Origin: Rariglobus sp967755175
Lineage (GTDB): Bacteria > Verrucomicrobiota > Verrucomicrobiia > Opitutales > Opitutaceae
Length of the DNA: 64,000 nt
NCBI GenBank assembly: GCA_967755175.1
Contig: CBRAFO010000004.1
Location: forward strand, 32,959 to 96,958
Direction: 5' to 3'
Shown here: positions 1-8,229 of the stretch, piece after piece
Numbering within the stretch: position 1 is the first letter of the stretch
Layout: every line of letters starts with the position of its first letter
Translations under genes and position numbers: made by a program
The notes under the pieces: generated by a model
What the model saw: only the letters and a program-made list of their open reading frames with translations
Databases searched by the model: none
Told to the model about the DNA's origin: nothing

Positions 1-218
1 TGAGCGACCCGCATCGCCTGGTGGTCTTCGGCAACAAGCCGCTCCGTCCCGCCTCGGTTGATTCGCCCTATGTGATTCGTGCGGCTGTGGCGCTCTACAT
101 GGTGGCCGCCGCCATCCCGGGCGAATCCGTCGTCCGCCACGCCGAGATCATCAAACGCGCCCACCCCCGCTTCGTCGAAAACCTCCGCACCCTCGGCGCG
201 GAAGTGGAATGGAAGTGA
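1..218 (+). CDS. C-terminal fragment of an enolpyruvyl-transferase family protein (MurA/AroA-like)
   Basis: The reading frame is open from the window edge, so only the last ~71 residues are present and the start lies upstream. The tail contains SPYVIRAAVALYMVAAAIPG followed by an alternation of His-Ala-Glu-Ile-Ile and a closing 'ENLRTLGAEVEW'. That arrangement resembles the end of UDP-GlcNAc 1-carboxyvinyltransferase and EPSP synthase, where the last repeat ends in '..LRALGA(E/D)'. The assignment rests on this short tail only; the catalytic residues are outside the window. ruvB follows on the same strand after 142 bases that hold an inverted repeat. Confidence 0.5.
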   Translation, partial: SDPHRLVVFGNKPLRPASVDSPYVIRAAVALYMVAAAIPGESVVRHAEIIKRAHPRFVENLRTLGAEVEWK

Positions 219-240
219 GGCTCTCCCGAACCGGAAAAAA

Positions 241-303
241 TGTGGAAAGCAGGAAATCAGGAATCGATCCCACTGCCTCGGTCCTGATTTCCAGCTTTCC
301 ACA
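241..303. repeat. Inverted repeat, 22-bp arms (intergenic palindromic element)
   Basis: Arms at 241-262 and 282-303 are reverse complements with one mismatch, separated by 19 bases. A further partial copy of the arm core (TTCCTGATTTCCTGA) lies just downstream at about 325-339. There is no T-tract, so it does not look like a factor-independent terminator. It resembles the REP/MITE-like palindromes common between genes in high-GC Verrucomicrobia. Confidence 0.75.
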
Positions 304-360
304 TTCTTTCTCATCCGAGGCCGATTCCTGATTTCCTGAGTTCCAGATAGAAAATTCTTC

Positions 361-1410
361 ATGCCCGCTCCCGCTCCCGACCAAAACAAAGGCCTTGGCT
401 ACATCACCTCGACGCTCGCCTCGCCCGTGTCGTCGGCCGAAGCCGCGTTGCGCCCGCTCTCGTTCGCCGACTTCACCGGCCAGCCGAAAACCGTCGAACG
501 CCTCCAGGTCATGGTCGGAGCCGCCAAACGCCGGGGCGATCCGCTCAACCACATCCTCCTATCCGGCCCGCCCGGCCTCGGCAAAACCACGCTCTCCTTC
601 ATCCTCGGCCACGAGATGGGCCGCAACGTCCGCGTGACCAGCGGCCCCGTGGTCGAAAAAGCCGGCGACCTCGCCGGCCTCCTCACCAGCCTCGAAGAAG
701 GCGACCTGCTCTTCATCGACGAGATCCACCGCATCCCGAAAACCGTCGAAGAATACCTCTACAGCGCGATGGAGGACTTCCGCCTCGATATCATGATCGA
801 TCAAGGCCCCAACGCCCGCAGCGTGCGCCTCTCGATCCCGCGCTTCACTTTGATCGGAGCCACCACCCGCGCCGGCCTGCTGACCGCCCCGCTCCGCTCG
901 CGTTTCACGCTTCAGACGCGCCTTGATTACTACGACATCCCCACGCTCATGGGCATCGTCACGCGCAGCTGCGGCCTGCTCAACGTCTCCATCGACGAAG
1001 GCGGTGCCCGCGAGATCGCCACGCGCTCCCGCGGCACGCCCCGTATCGCGAATAACCTGATCAACTTCTGCCGCGATTACGCCCAAGAACGCGCCAAAGG
1101 CAAAATCACCAAACCTGTCGCTGCCTCTGCCTTGGAGCTACTGGAGATCGACGCCGCCGGCCTCGACGAAATGGACAAACGCGTTCTCCGCGTCATGGCC
1201 GAAAACTACAAAGGCGGCCCCGTCGGCCTCGGCACCATCGCCGTCGCCGTGGGCGAAGAAGCCGAGACGCTCGAAGAAGTCCACGAGCCTTTCCTGATCC
1301 AGGAAGGTTATCTGCAACGCACGCCCCAAGGTCGCATGCTCACCGCCAAAGGCTATCTCGCCATCGGCATCAAGTCTTCGCTCGGCGGTGACCAAGGCGG
1401 TTTGCTCTGA
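361..1410 (+). CDS. ruvB: Holliday junction branch migration ATPase RuvB
   Basis: This 349-residue protein is the AAA+ motor that, with RuvA, drives branch migration of Holliday junctions during recombinational repair. Walker A is GPPGLGKTT (about residues 69-77), Walker B is LLFIDEIH (about 116-123), sensor 1 is the GATTRAG stretch, and the RSRF arginine-finger region follows. The C-terminal winged helix contains GGPVGLGTIAVAVGEE. Length is normal for the family. ruvA and ruvC are not adjacent. Start is the ATG at 361, giving the expected short N-terminal leader before the RPLSFADFTGQ motif. Confidence 0.97.
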   Translation: MPAPAPDQNKGLGYITSTLASPVSSAEAALRPLSFADFTGQPKTVERLQVMVGAAKRRGDPLNHILLSGPPGLGKTTLSFILGHEMGRNVRVTSGPVVEKAGDLAGLLTSLEEGDLLFIDEIHRIPKTVEEYLYSAMEDFRLDIMIDQGPNARSVRLSIPRFTLIGATTRAGLLTAPLRSRFTLQTRLDYYDIPTLMGIVTRSCGLLNVSIDEGGAREIATRSRGTPRIANNLINFCRDYAQERAKGKITKPVAASALELLEIDAAGLDEMDKRVLRVMAENYKGGPVGLGTIAVAVGEEAETLEEVHEPFLIQEGYLQRTPQGRMLTAKGYLAIGIKSSLGGDQGGLL

Positions 1411-1417
1411 ACCTTCT

Positions 1418-1825
1418 ATGAAATCACGAACACTCCTCTTGGTTGCCGGCGCGGTGTTCATCACCTCGTTTTTCCTGCCCGCCTACTCCGGCTCCCGAGG
1501 CTTCGAATGCTTCGACTACTGCTGGAGCCTCCTATGGAAATACCCCGAGGAGTCCGTCCCGAAGTGGCTGTATTACGCGGGCTTCGTTATCACCAATGTC
1601 GCCTTCGTCCTCGTGTTTACACTGAGGCTTGCCCGCAGCCGTTTTCACATCACCGGCTTTATCGTCAGCGCCCTCGCCTTCTTCCACGTCTTGTCGTGGC
1701 TGTTCGTCAATCTGCGTCGAACGGACATCGCCTCGCTCCAAGTCGGCTATTACCTTTGGCTGCTCGCCTACATCCTTCTGCTCGTTGTGCAAATTTCAGA
1801 AGGCCGAAAATCCAACGTAGTCTGA
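1418..1825 (+). CDS. Small polytopic membrane protein, unknown function
   Basis: The 135-residue product is very hydrophobic, with about four predicted membrane spans separated by short polar loops. The first span looks like an uncleaved signal anchor (MKSRTLLLVAGAVFITSF). The ATG at 1418 is preferred because it places a basic residue pair directly before the first span and starts 7 bases after the ruvB stop, suggesting co-transcription. I recognise no family. It resembles other small membrane proteins that sit beside housekeeping genes, and no function should be assumed. Confidence 0.6.
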   Translation: MKSRTLLLVAGAVFITSFFLPAYSGSRGFECFDYCWSLLWKYPEESVPKWLYYAGFVITNVAFVLVFTLRLARSRFHITGFIVSALAFFHVLSWLFVNLRRTDIASLQVGYYLWLLAYILLLVVQISEGRKSNVV

Positions 1826-1862
1826 CCGTCTGCGTAAACCGCCACGGAGCCCCACCCCGGCG

Positions 1863-2132
1863 ATGCGCCTTTTTCAAGACATCCGAAGCAAGCGGCTCCT
1901 TCACGCGAAAGGCTTTCTGTTTTTGTTCGTCGGTCTTCTGGCCGGCGGCGCCCTTCTGCTCGAATCCCTGCGGCTGCAGACGCTGTTCCTGCTGCTCATC
2001 GCGATTTGGGCGTTTTGCCGGTTTTACTATTACCTGTTCTACGTCCTCGAAAACTACGCCGGCCGGAGCCGTAAATACGCCGGAATCTTCGACGCGTTGG
2101 TGTTTCTCCTCCGTCCGAAAAAACGCGATTAA
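1863..2132 (+). CDS. Small two-span membrane protein, unknown function
   Basis: The 89-residue product has a basic N terminus (MRLFQDIRSKRLLHAKG), two hydrophobic stretches (about residues 17-35 and 38-60), then a basic tail ending RPKKRD. This fits a small inner-membrane protein with a cytosolic C terminus. It lies 37 bases after the preceding membrane-protein gene on the same strand, so the two may be co-transcribed. No recognised domain is visible; support comes from the membrane pattern and position only. Confidence 0.5.
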   Translation: MRLFQDIRSKRLLHAKGFLFLFVGLLAGGALLLESLRLQTLFLLLIAIWAFCRFYYYLFYVLENYAGRSRKYAGIFDALVFLLRPKKRD

Positions 2133-2191
2133 GCCAGTTGGTGGCCCCCGCAGCCTACGGCATGTTTCACAATCGCTCTGCCATGCTCCTC

Positions 2192-3523
2192 ATGACCCCG
2201 TTTAACTTTCGCCGTCTCCTTCTCGCCCTGACTCTGACGCTCACTGCCTGCTCCCTCACTCACGCCGCTTCCCCCGTCGGCTGGGCCTGGACCGGCGGCG
2301 TCACCGCCGACTCCGCCGTGGTCACCGCGCGCATCGACTCACCGACGCCCGCCGGCCTGCGACTCGTCGGCTCCACGACCACAATCGCCCCCGCGCTCAC
2401 CGCGCCGATGGACGGCGGCACCCTGCACCATTTCACCCTCGCCGGACTCAAGCCCGACACCGACTACCGCTATCAATTCGTCTCTGTTGACGGCACTCCG
2501 CTCGACGACGAGCCGCGCACTCTCCACACGTTCCCCGCTCCCGGAAAGCCCGCCAGTTTTCGTTTCGCGGTGGCCTCGTGCGCCAAGGACAAAAACTCGC
2601 CCGTGTTCGCCGCCGCCGTCCACCAAGGTGCGCGCTTCTTTCTGCACACCGGCGATTTTCATTATTACGACATCACGGAAAACCACGTGGACGCATTCCG
2701 CAAAGCCTACGACGCCCACCTCTCCGCGCCGCGTCTGCGCGCGCTGCTCGCGACCACTCCGTTGATCTACCAATGGGACGACCACGACTTCGGCCCCAAC
2801 GACAGCAACAAGACCAGCCCGAGCCGCGAAGCCTCATTGCGCAACTACCGCGAACTCGTCCCACATTACCCGCTCACCGTCGCCACCGCCGAAGCTGCGT
2901 CCGGCCCCACCGACCAAGCGTTCACGGTGGGACGCGTCCGCTTCATCCTGTCCGACCTGCGCAGCGAGCGTGATCCGGCAACCCATCGCATGATGAGCGC
3001 CGCGCAAGACAAGTGGTTGCGCGCCCAGTTCATCGCCGCGCGCGACGCCGGATGCCCGTTAATCTTCTGGGTGAGTTCGGTGCCGTGGAATGGCCCGCCC
3101 AGCAAAGACGACCGTTGGCAGGGCTACGTCGCCCATCGCACGGAGATCGCCGATTTCATCAAAGCCAACGGCCTCGCCGGACGCGTTGCCATTCTTGCGG
3201 GCGACGCCCACATGGCGGCCATCGATGACGGAAGCCACAGCGACTTCGCGACGGGTGGCGGCGCGCCCATCCGCGTTTTCCAAGCCGGCCCGATCGCCAA
3301 TCGAGGCAGCTACAAAGGCGGTCCCTATAGTCACGGCGCCCGCTATAAATCCGAGCCCACTCAACACCTCCACCAATTCGGACTCGTCGATATTCACGAC
3401 GACGGGAAACACGTCCACGTCACCTGGAGTGGTCGCCAAGGAGCCGACGGCGTAGGCGATCAGGTCTTGCTCTCCGAGCGCGACGCCGAGGGCCCGATCC
3501 AGCTGGAATTCACCGTGCCTTAA
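2192..3523 (+). CDS. Secreted PhoD-like metallophosphatase (alkaline phosphatase D family)
   Basis: The 443-residue product has an N-terminal signal sequence with an LTAC lipobox-like stretch near residue 20, so it may be a lipoprotein or be cut after THA. A fibronectin-like N-terminal domain precedes the metallophosphatase core. Metal-binding signatures in order are FAVASCA, HTGDFHYY, YQWDDHDFGPND, SDLRSERD and LAGDAHMA, as in PhoD enzymes that hydrolyse phosphomono- and diesters in the periplasm. The ATG at 2192 gives the cleanest signal peptide; ATG 2183 and TTG 2138 are alternatives. A perfect 35-bp palindrome lies downstream. No Pho box was found by eye. Confidence 0.85.
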   Translation: MTPFNFRRLLLALTLTLTACSLTHAASPVGWAWTGGVTADSAVVTARIDSPTPAGLRLVGSTTTIAPALTAPMDGGTLHHFTLAGLKPDTDYRYQFVSVDGTPLDDEPRTLHTFPAPGKPASFRFAVASCAKDKNSPVFAAAVHQGARFFLHTGDFHYYDITENHVDAFRKAYDAHLSAPRLRALLATTPLIYQWDDHDFGPNDSNKTSPSREASLRNYRELVPHYPLTVATAEAASGPTDQAFTVGRVRFILSDLRSERDPATHRMMSAAQDKWLRAQFIAARDAGCPLIFWVSSVPWNGPPSKDDRWQGYVAHRTEIADFIKANGLAGRVAILAGDAHMAAIDDGSHSDFATGGGAPIRVFQAGPIANRGSYKGGPYSHGARYKSEPTQHLHQFGLVDIHDDGKHVHVTWSGRQGADGVGDQVLLSERDAEGPIQLEFTVP

Positions 3524-3569
3524 CCGCTTACGGCCGCCTAAACGCGTTCCCACTTTTCCCGGCGCACCC

Positions 3570-3604
3570 ATCCAGTTTGTCACTTAATAAGTGACAAACT
3601 GGAT
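3570..3604 (+). terminator. Perfect 35-bp palindrome with downstream T-rich run (possible terminator)
   Basis: Arms 3570-3586 and 3588-3604 are perfect 17-bp reverse complements around a single central base. A TTTCGTTTTTA run starts at 3605. As RNA it would form a long AU-rich hairpin downstream of the phosphatase gene. The symmetry is unusually perfect for a terminator, so a protein-binding operator or a palindromic mobile-type repeat is an alternative. Confidence 0.5.
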
Positions 3605-3682
3605 TTCGTTTTTACGGGTGCCAGTCACCGGCAATCACCGCCATTGCCCACGCGTGCGCCGTCACGCAGGGTCAGCCGCTCC

Positions 3683-4555
3683 ATGACGCCTTTCTCCTCG
3701 ATTCTCACCCACCCCGGCAGCGCGCACAAAGACGAGTTCCTCGCGTGCAGCGTTCTCCTCGCCGTTGCCCCGGTGTCCATCGTGAGACGCGAGCCGCTCC
3801 CTGCCGACTTGGCCGACGTGACCATCGCGGTCGTCGATGTTGGGCATTCGCACGATCCGGCGCTCAACAATTTCGATCATCATCAACTGCCCAAGGATCA
3901 CCCGCCCACCTGCTCGCTCTCGCTCGTGCTGCGACACCTCGGACTCTACGAAGACGCCCGCCAGTTCTGCGACTGGCTCGAGCCTGCCGAGTGGTTCGAC
4001 TGTCGCGGCCCGGTCGATACCGCACGCTGGCTGGGCGTTGATCGCGCCGTCGTCAGCAAGCTCAACTCGCCCATCGACGGCACCTTGCTCCGCCGTTTCG
4101 CGCAATCCGCACAACTCTCCCCCGGCGAACCGCTGTGGGAAATCATGCGCATGCTCGGCGAAGACCTGCTCACCTACGTGCGTTCGCTGCGCGACCGTCT
4201 CGATTTCATCGCGAAACACGCGGAGCTGTGGACGCTCGATGAGGTCTCCGGAGCCCCCTACGCGCTGTTTCTCCCGCGCACCGACCCGCTCCCGGACGAA
4301 CCCTCGTCCGCAATCGAGCGTTACGTCGAAAGCCGGGGTTTGGGCAGCCGCGTGATCGGCCTTATCTCGCCCGATCGCCGCAGTGGTGGCTACGGACTCT
4401 CTCGTCATCGTGACAACGCCCGCCTCGACTTCACCCGCATCGCAGGGGAACACGACATCCACTTCGCCCACGCCCGCGGCTTCGTGGCCAAGACCTCGGC
4501 TACCGACAAGGCGCGACTGCGTAGCCTTCTCGGCATGGCCGTGATCACGAGCTGA
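3683..4555 (+). CDS. MYG1/UPF0160-family metal-dependent hydrolase
   Basis: The 290-residue product carries the MYG1-type signatures HPGSAHKDEFLACSVL near the N terminus and DVGHSHDPALNNFDHHQ near residue 60, which combine conserved Asp/His metal ligands with a DHH-like DHH motif. Eukaryotic MYG1 is reported to be a nuclease-like/metal hydrolase; the bacterial substrate is not established. An internal GYGLSRH segment near the C terminus is also family-like. The ATG at 3683 matches the family N terminus; an upstream ATG at 3644 would add a basic extension. A hairpin follows directly after the stop. Confidence 0.75.
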   Translation: MTPFSSILTHPGSAHKDEFLACSVLLAVAPVSIVRREPLPADLADVTIAVVDVGHSHDPALNNFDHHQLPKDHPPTCSLSLVLRHLGLYEDARQFCDWLEPAEWFDCRGPVDTARWLGVDRAVVSKLNSPIDGTLLRRFAQSAQLSPGEPLWEIMRMLGEDLLTYVRSLRDRLDFIAKHAELWTLDEVSGAPYALFLPRTDPLPDEPSSAIERYVESRGLGSRVIGLISPDRRSGGYGLSRHRDNARLDFTRIAGEHDIHFAHARGFVAKTSATDKARLRSLLGMAVITS

Positions 4556-4561
4556 GCGGAA

Positions 4562-4590
4562 AGCCCCTGAGCCATCGGCTCAGGGCTTGG
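4562..4590 (+). terminator. Candidate hairpin terminator after the MYG1-like gene
   Basis: An 11-12 bp stem (AGCCCCTGAGCC paired with GGCTCAGGGCT, one bulged C) around a 3-base loop begins seven bases after the stop codon. The following sequence is TTGGTTTCGG, so the U-tract is weak. Position fits transcription termination; strength is uncertain. Confidence 0.5.
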
Positions 4591-4735
4591 TTTCGGGCGC
4601 GGCGGTGACTGCAGGCACCGCCATCATCGCGGCCCGTTTTGATAGCTTGCACGGCCCGGAGCCCTTGCCCGTGGGCCAGTTGCCCCCGTGTGATCACTCC
4701 GGGAACCCGAGGCGATTTCCAGCCACAGTAAGGGA

Positions 4736-6073
4736 ATGCCTTCGCTGCACGTTGATAAGAAACGTCCGCGCATCGCCATGGTTTCGACCCATGGCTACGT
4801 CGCGGCCACGCCTCCTCTCGGCGCTGCCGACACCGGCGGGCAAGTCGTCTACGTCCTGGAACTCGCCAAGAAGCTCGCGCAGCTCGGCTTCGAGGTAGAC
4901 ATCTGGACCCGTCGCTTCGAGCAACAGCCCGAAATCGATATCGTGAACTCCCGGGTCCGCGTGATCCGCGCGCGCTGCGGAGGCGACGCGTTCATCTCCA
5001 AGGAATACCTCCATCGCGAACTCATGGAGTGGTCCGAACACGCCCTGCGTTTCATCAAGCGGCACGGGCTCACCTACCAGTTTATCAACAGCCATTATTG
5101 GGACGCGGGTGTTGCCGGACTTCGTCTCGCGGAGGCGCTCAACATCCCGCACGTCCACACGCCTCATTCGCTCGGCACGTGGAAAAAACAGCAGATGGAA
5201 ACCGATTATCCGGAGCGCGCGGGCACGTTCGAGAAGGAGTTCAACTTCACCGAGCGCATCCAACACGAGACAATCATCTATCGCAGCTGTGATCTCGTCG
5301 TCGCCACCACGCCGCCTCAGCTCGACATCATCATCGCCGACTACGGCGTGCCGGCCGATCACGTGCAGATGATCCCGCCCGGCTACGACGACAACCGGTT
5401 CTTCCCCGTGAGCGAGGCCTCCCGCCAAATGATCCGTCAGCGGCTCGGCTTCAAGCAGCCCACCATCCTCGCCCTCGGGCGTCTCGCGACCAACAAGGGT
5501 TACGATCTCCTCATCGAGTCGTTTACCGTTGTCGCAAAACGCGACCCCGCCATCACGCTTCACCTCGCGGTCGGCGGCGAAAAGATGGACGCACAGGAGA
5601 AACGCATCCTCGCCGACCTGAAGAACCGCGTCAAAAAACACCGCCTCGAAGAACGCGTGAAGTTCGCCGGCTTCATCGCCAACGAAGACCTCGCTGACAC
5701 CTACCGCGCGGCCGACCTTTTCGTCCTCAGCAGCCGCTACGAACCCTTTGGCATGACCGCGATCGAGGCGATGGCCTGCGGATGTCCCACGGTGGTGACG
5801 ATTCACGGCGGACTTTTCCGCGCCGTGACGTTTGGCCGGCACGCGCTGTTCGGCGACCCGTTCGATAAGGCCGACCTCGGCATCATGATGCTGAAGCCTT
5901 TCAAGCATCAGAAAATCTGGAACCGCCTCTCGCGCATGGGCGCGCACAAGGCCCGCAGCCTGTTCACGTGGACCGGTATCGCCCAACAACTCATCAGCTT
6001 CGTCGAAGGCCGCCCGATGCAACGAGCGCTCAACGACACCGAGTGGGAGGAACCCTGGAACGACGGCGACTAG
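4736..6073 (+). CDS. mfpsA: GT4 glycosyltransferase, mannosylfructose/sucrose-phosphate synthase type
   Basis: The 445-residue GT4 (GT-B fold) protein should transfer a sugar from a nucleotide donor to fructose 6-phosphate in the cytosol. The acceptor/donor signatures are DTGGQVVYVLELAKKL near residue 32, HTPHSLGTWKKQQ around 140, ALGRLATNKGYDLL around 245, and the C-terminal SRYEPFGMTAIEAMACG donor motif. The HSLGTWKK and PPGYDDNRFF segments look, from memory, more like mannosylfructose-phosphate synthase than plant-type sucrose-phosphate synthase, so GDP-mannose is a plausible donor. It heads an operon with a fused phosphatase-glycosidase and a sugar kinase. Donor and product identity are inferred. 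Confidence 0.75.
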   Translation: MPSLHVDKKRPRIAMVSTHGYVAATPPLGAADTGGQVVYVLELAKKLAQLGFEVDIWTRRFEQQPEIDIVNSRVRVIRARCGGDAFISKEYLHRELMEWSEHALRFIKRHGLTYQFINSHYWDAGVAGLRLAEALNIPHVHTPHSLGTWKKQQMETDYPERAGTFEKEFNFTERIQHETIIYRSCDLVVATTPPQLDIIIADYGVPADHVQMIPPGYDDNRFFPVSEASRQMIRQRLGFKQPTILALGRLATNKGYDLLIESFTVVAKRDPAITLHLAVGGEKMDAQEKRILADLKNRVKKHRLEERVKFAGFIANEDLADTYRAADLFVLSSRYEPFGMTAIEAMACGCPTVVTIHGGLFRAVTFGRHALFGDPFDKADLGIMMLKPFKHQKIWNRLSRMGAHKARSLFTWTGIAQQLISFVEGRPMQRALNDTEWEEPWNDGD

Positions 6074-6135
6074 ACCGACCTCTACCCGCTTCCGCCCGCC
6101 GACTGCCGCCCGCCTCCTTCAACCCCGCGCCGCCC

Positions 6136-8229
6136 ATGAGCAACGAGTCCATCCGCCTTTTTTGCAGCGACATCGACAACACTCTGCTGGGCAACCCGGA
6201 GTCGGCCCTGCGCTTTTTTAATGCATGGAAATCCATCCCTGCCGAGCGCCGTCCCCTCCTCGTTTACAACAGCGGACGCCTCATCGCCGGCGTTAAGTGG
6301 GCCATCGAAGGCGGCCAACTACCCGCGCCCGATTACATCATCGCCGGCGTCGGCACACAGATTTTCGATTTCCGCTCCGAAAAGGAGTTCGAGGAATTCG
6401 CCGCCTTTATTCGTGACGTCTGGAACCGCACACGCATTGACGAAGTCACCGCCGAGACGCCTGACATCCGTCCGCAATCACCGGAGGCCCAGACGGAGTT
6501 CAAATCGAGCTGGCATCTCGATTCCGCCACGCCCGAGGTCCTCCGCGATCTGGGGCAGCGGCTCGCGTCGGCGGGACTGGATGCCGCCGTCGTTTATTCA
6601 AGCGCTCGCGACCTCGATGTCGTCCCGAAAAAAGCCACCAAGGGCGGCGCGCTGCAATGGCTCGCCAACCACCTCGGACTTCCGCTCGAACAGGTGCTCG
6701 TTGCCGGTGACACGGGCAATGACACCAGCATGTTTCGTCTTCCGGGCGTTAAAGGTATCATCGTCGAAAACGCCCTGCCCGAACTCTTCGAGGCGACCGT
6801 CGATCTCCCGTTGTTCTATTCTCGCCGCGTGATGGCCGACGGCGTTCTCGACGGCCTGCTCCATTACGGCGTGATCGCCAAGCTTCCGTCCGCACAAGAA
6901 ACCCCGCAGCCCGGCCAGACGACCACACCCGGTTTCCGCATGCTCTTCACCGGCACGCGTCTCGGTTCGCTGGAAACCAAGGAAAAGGAGTTCCTCAAAA
7001 CCGCCTACGAGAAAGCCCTCGTCGCGCTCCGCAAAAACATCACCCCGCTTGGGTTTTCCGCCTGCTCGCTGGCTGACAACACCGTTACCGGCACCGATGC
7101 GAACTACCGCAGCGTGTGGGCGCGCGATGGCTCGATCACGATCATCAACACGCTCGATCTCGACGACGCCGACATCCGCGCCTGCCAGCGCCAAACGCTG
7201 GACACGTTGCTCAACGCCGCCTCTCCGACCGGCCAGCTTCCCGCCAATGTCCGCCTCGATGACGGAGCGCCCGATTATTCCGGCGTAGGCAGCATCTGCT
7301 CCATCGACAGCGGCCTCTGGGTAATCATCGCCGCCTACAATTTCATCACCAAAACCGGCGACTACGATTTTCTCCGCCAACACGCCGACCAGCTTCAGCG
7401 CGCCATGGACTGGTTGAGCGCTCACGATAGCAACAATGACGGCCTGCTGGAGATTCCCGAAGCCGGCGACTGGACCGATCTCTTCGGCCGCAGCTACAAC
7501 GTCCTCTACGACGAAGTGCTCTGGTATCGCGCCAACGTCTGCTTCGGACGCCTCCTCGAATACCTCGGCGATTTCGACCGGGCCGCCGATTACCTGCGCT
7601 GGTCGCAGACGGTCCGCACGCGTGTGCTCGATCTCTTTTGGCCGACCACCAAGGCCGACGACGAAAAACGTCCGAATCGTTTTGCCGACCGCCAGTTTGG
7701 CCTCGGCGATGCCCAATACCTTATCGCTGAAATCACCCCCTTCGCCTTCAACTGGCGCTGCGACGTATTCGCCAACGTGCTCGCCTACCTGATGAACCTG
7801 CTCGAAGCCGACCGCGCGCGGATCGCCTTCCGGTTCATGTGGGGCGTGGGCGTCAACGAGCCCTGGCCCGGCGCCAACCTTTACCCCGTGGTGCAAGCCG
7901 GCGATCCCGACTGGCGCGCCTACTACACGGTCAACCTGCTCAATCTCCCTCATCATTACCACAACGGCGGCATCTGGCCGTTCATCGGTGGCATGTGGGT
8001 GCGGTTCATCCATCGCCTCGGCTTCCACGAAGTCGCCTGCCGAGAGCTCGTGCGCCTCGCCAAGCTCAACCAACTCGGCCGCGACCAAGAATGGGAGTTC
8101 AACGAATGGGCGCACGGTCAGACCGGCCGCCCCATGGGCAAGGCGTTTCAGGCGTGGTCAGCCGCCTGCTTCATCCGCGCCTGCCAGGAAATCGAGGCCG
8201 ACCCAGAACACCTTAACAACAATGACTGA
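6136..8229 (+). CDS. Fusion: SPP-type HAD sugar phosphatase + six-hairpin glycosidase (GH100/debranching-like)
   Basis: Residues 1-250 are a HAD phosphatase of the sucrose-/mannosylfructose-phosphatase type: DxD nucleophile in SDIDNTLLG (D12, D14), YNSGRL, KKATKGGALQWL and GDTGND. After a Pro/Thr-rich linker (about 250-265), residues 270-697 form an (alpha/alpha) toroid glycosidase with YRSVWARDGS, CSIDSGLWVI, EAGDWTDLFGRSYNVLYDEV and EFNEWAHGQTGRP, as in GH100 invertases and amylo-glucosidases. The first half would dephosphorylate the GT4 product and the second could hydrolyse the disaccharide. The ATG at 6136 directly precedes the DxD motif. The kinase gene overlaps its end by 8 bases. Confidence 0.82.
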   Translation: MSNESIRLFCSDIDNTLLGNPESALRFFNAWKSIPAERRPLLVYNSGRLIAGVKWAIEGGQLPAPDYIIAGVGTQIFDFRSEKEFEEFAAFIRDVWNRTRIDEVTAETPDIRPQSPEAQTEFKSSWHLDSATPEVLRDLGQRLASAGLDAAVVYSSARDLDVVPKKATKGGALQWLANHLGLPLEQVLVAGDTGNDTSMFRLPGVKGIIVENALPELFEATVDLPLFYSRRVMADGVLDGLLHYGVIAKLPSAQETPQPGQTTTPGFRMLFTGTRLGSLETKEKEFLKTAYEKALVALRKNITPLGFSACSLADNTVTGTDANYRSVWARDGSITIINTLDLDDADIRACQRQTLDTLLNAASPTGQLPANVRLDDGAPDYSGVGSICSIDSGLWVIIAAYNFITKTGDYDFLRQHADQLQRAMDWLSAHDSNNDGLLEIPEAGDWTDLFGRSYNVLYDEVLWYRANVCFGRLLEYLGDFDRAADYLRWSQTVRTRVLDLFWPTTKADDEKRPNRFADRQFGLGDAQYLIAEITPFAFNWRCDVFANVLAYLMNLLEADRARIAFRFMWGVGVNEPWPGANLYPVVQAGDPDWRAYYTVNLLNLPHHYHNGGIWPFIGGMWVRFIHRLGFHEVACRELVRLAKLNQLGRDQEWEFNEWAHGQTGRPMGKAFQAWSAACFIRACQEIEADPEHLNNND

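Noticed and set aside
4587..4735. Small open frame between the MYG1-like gene and the GT4 gene
   Set aside because: It would have to read across the GT4 gene start in another frame; no conserved residues or start signal.
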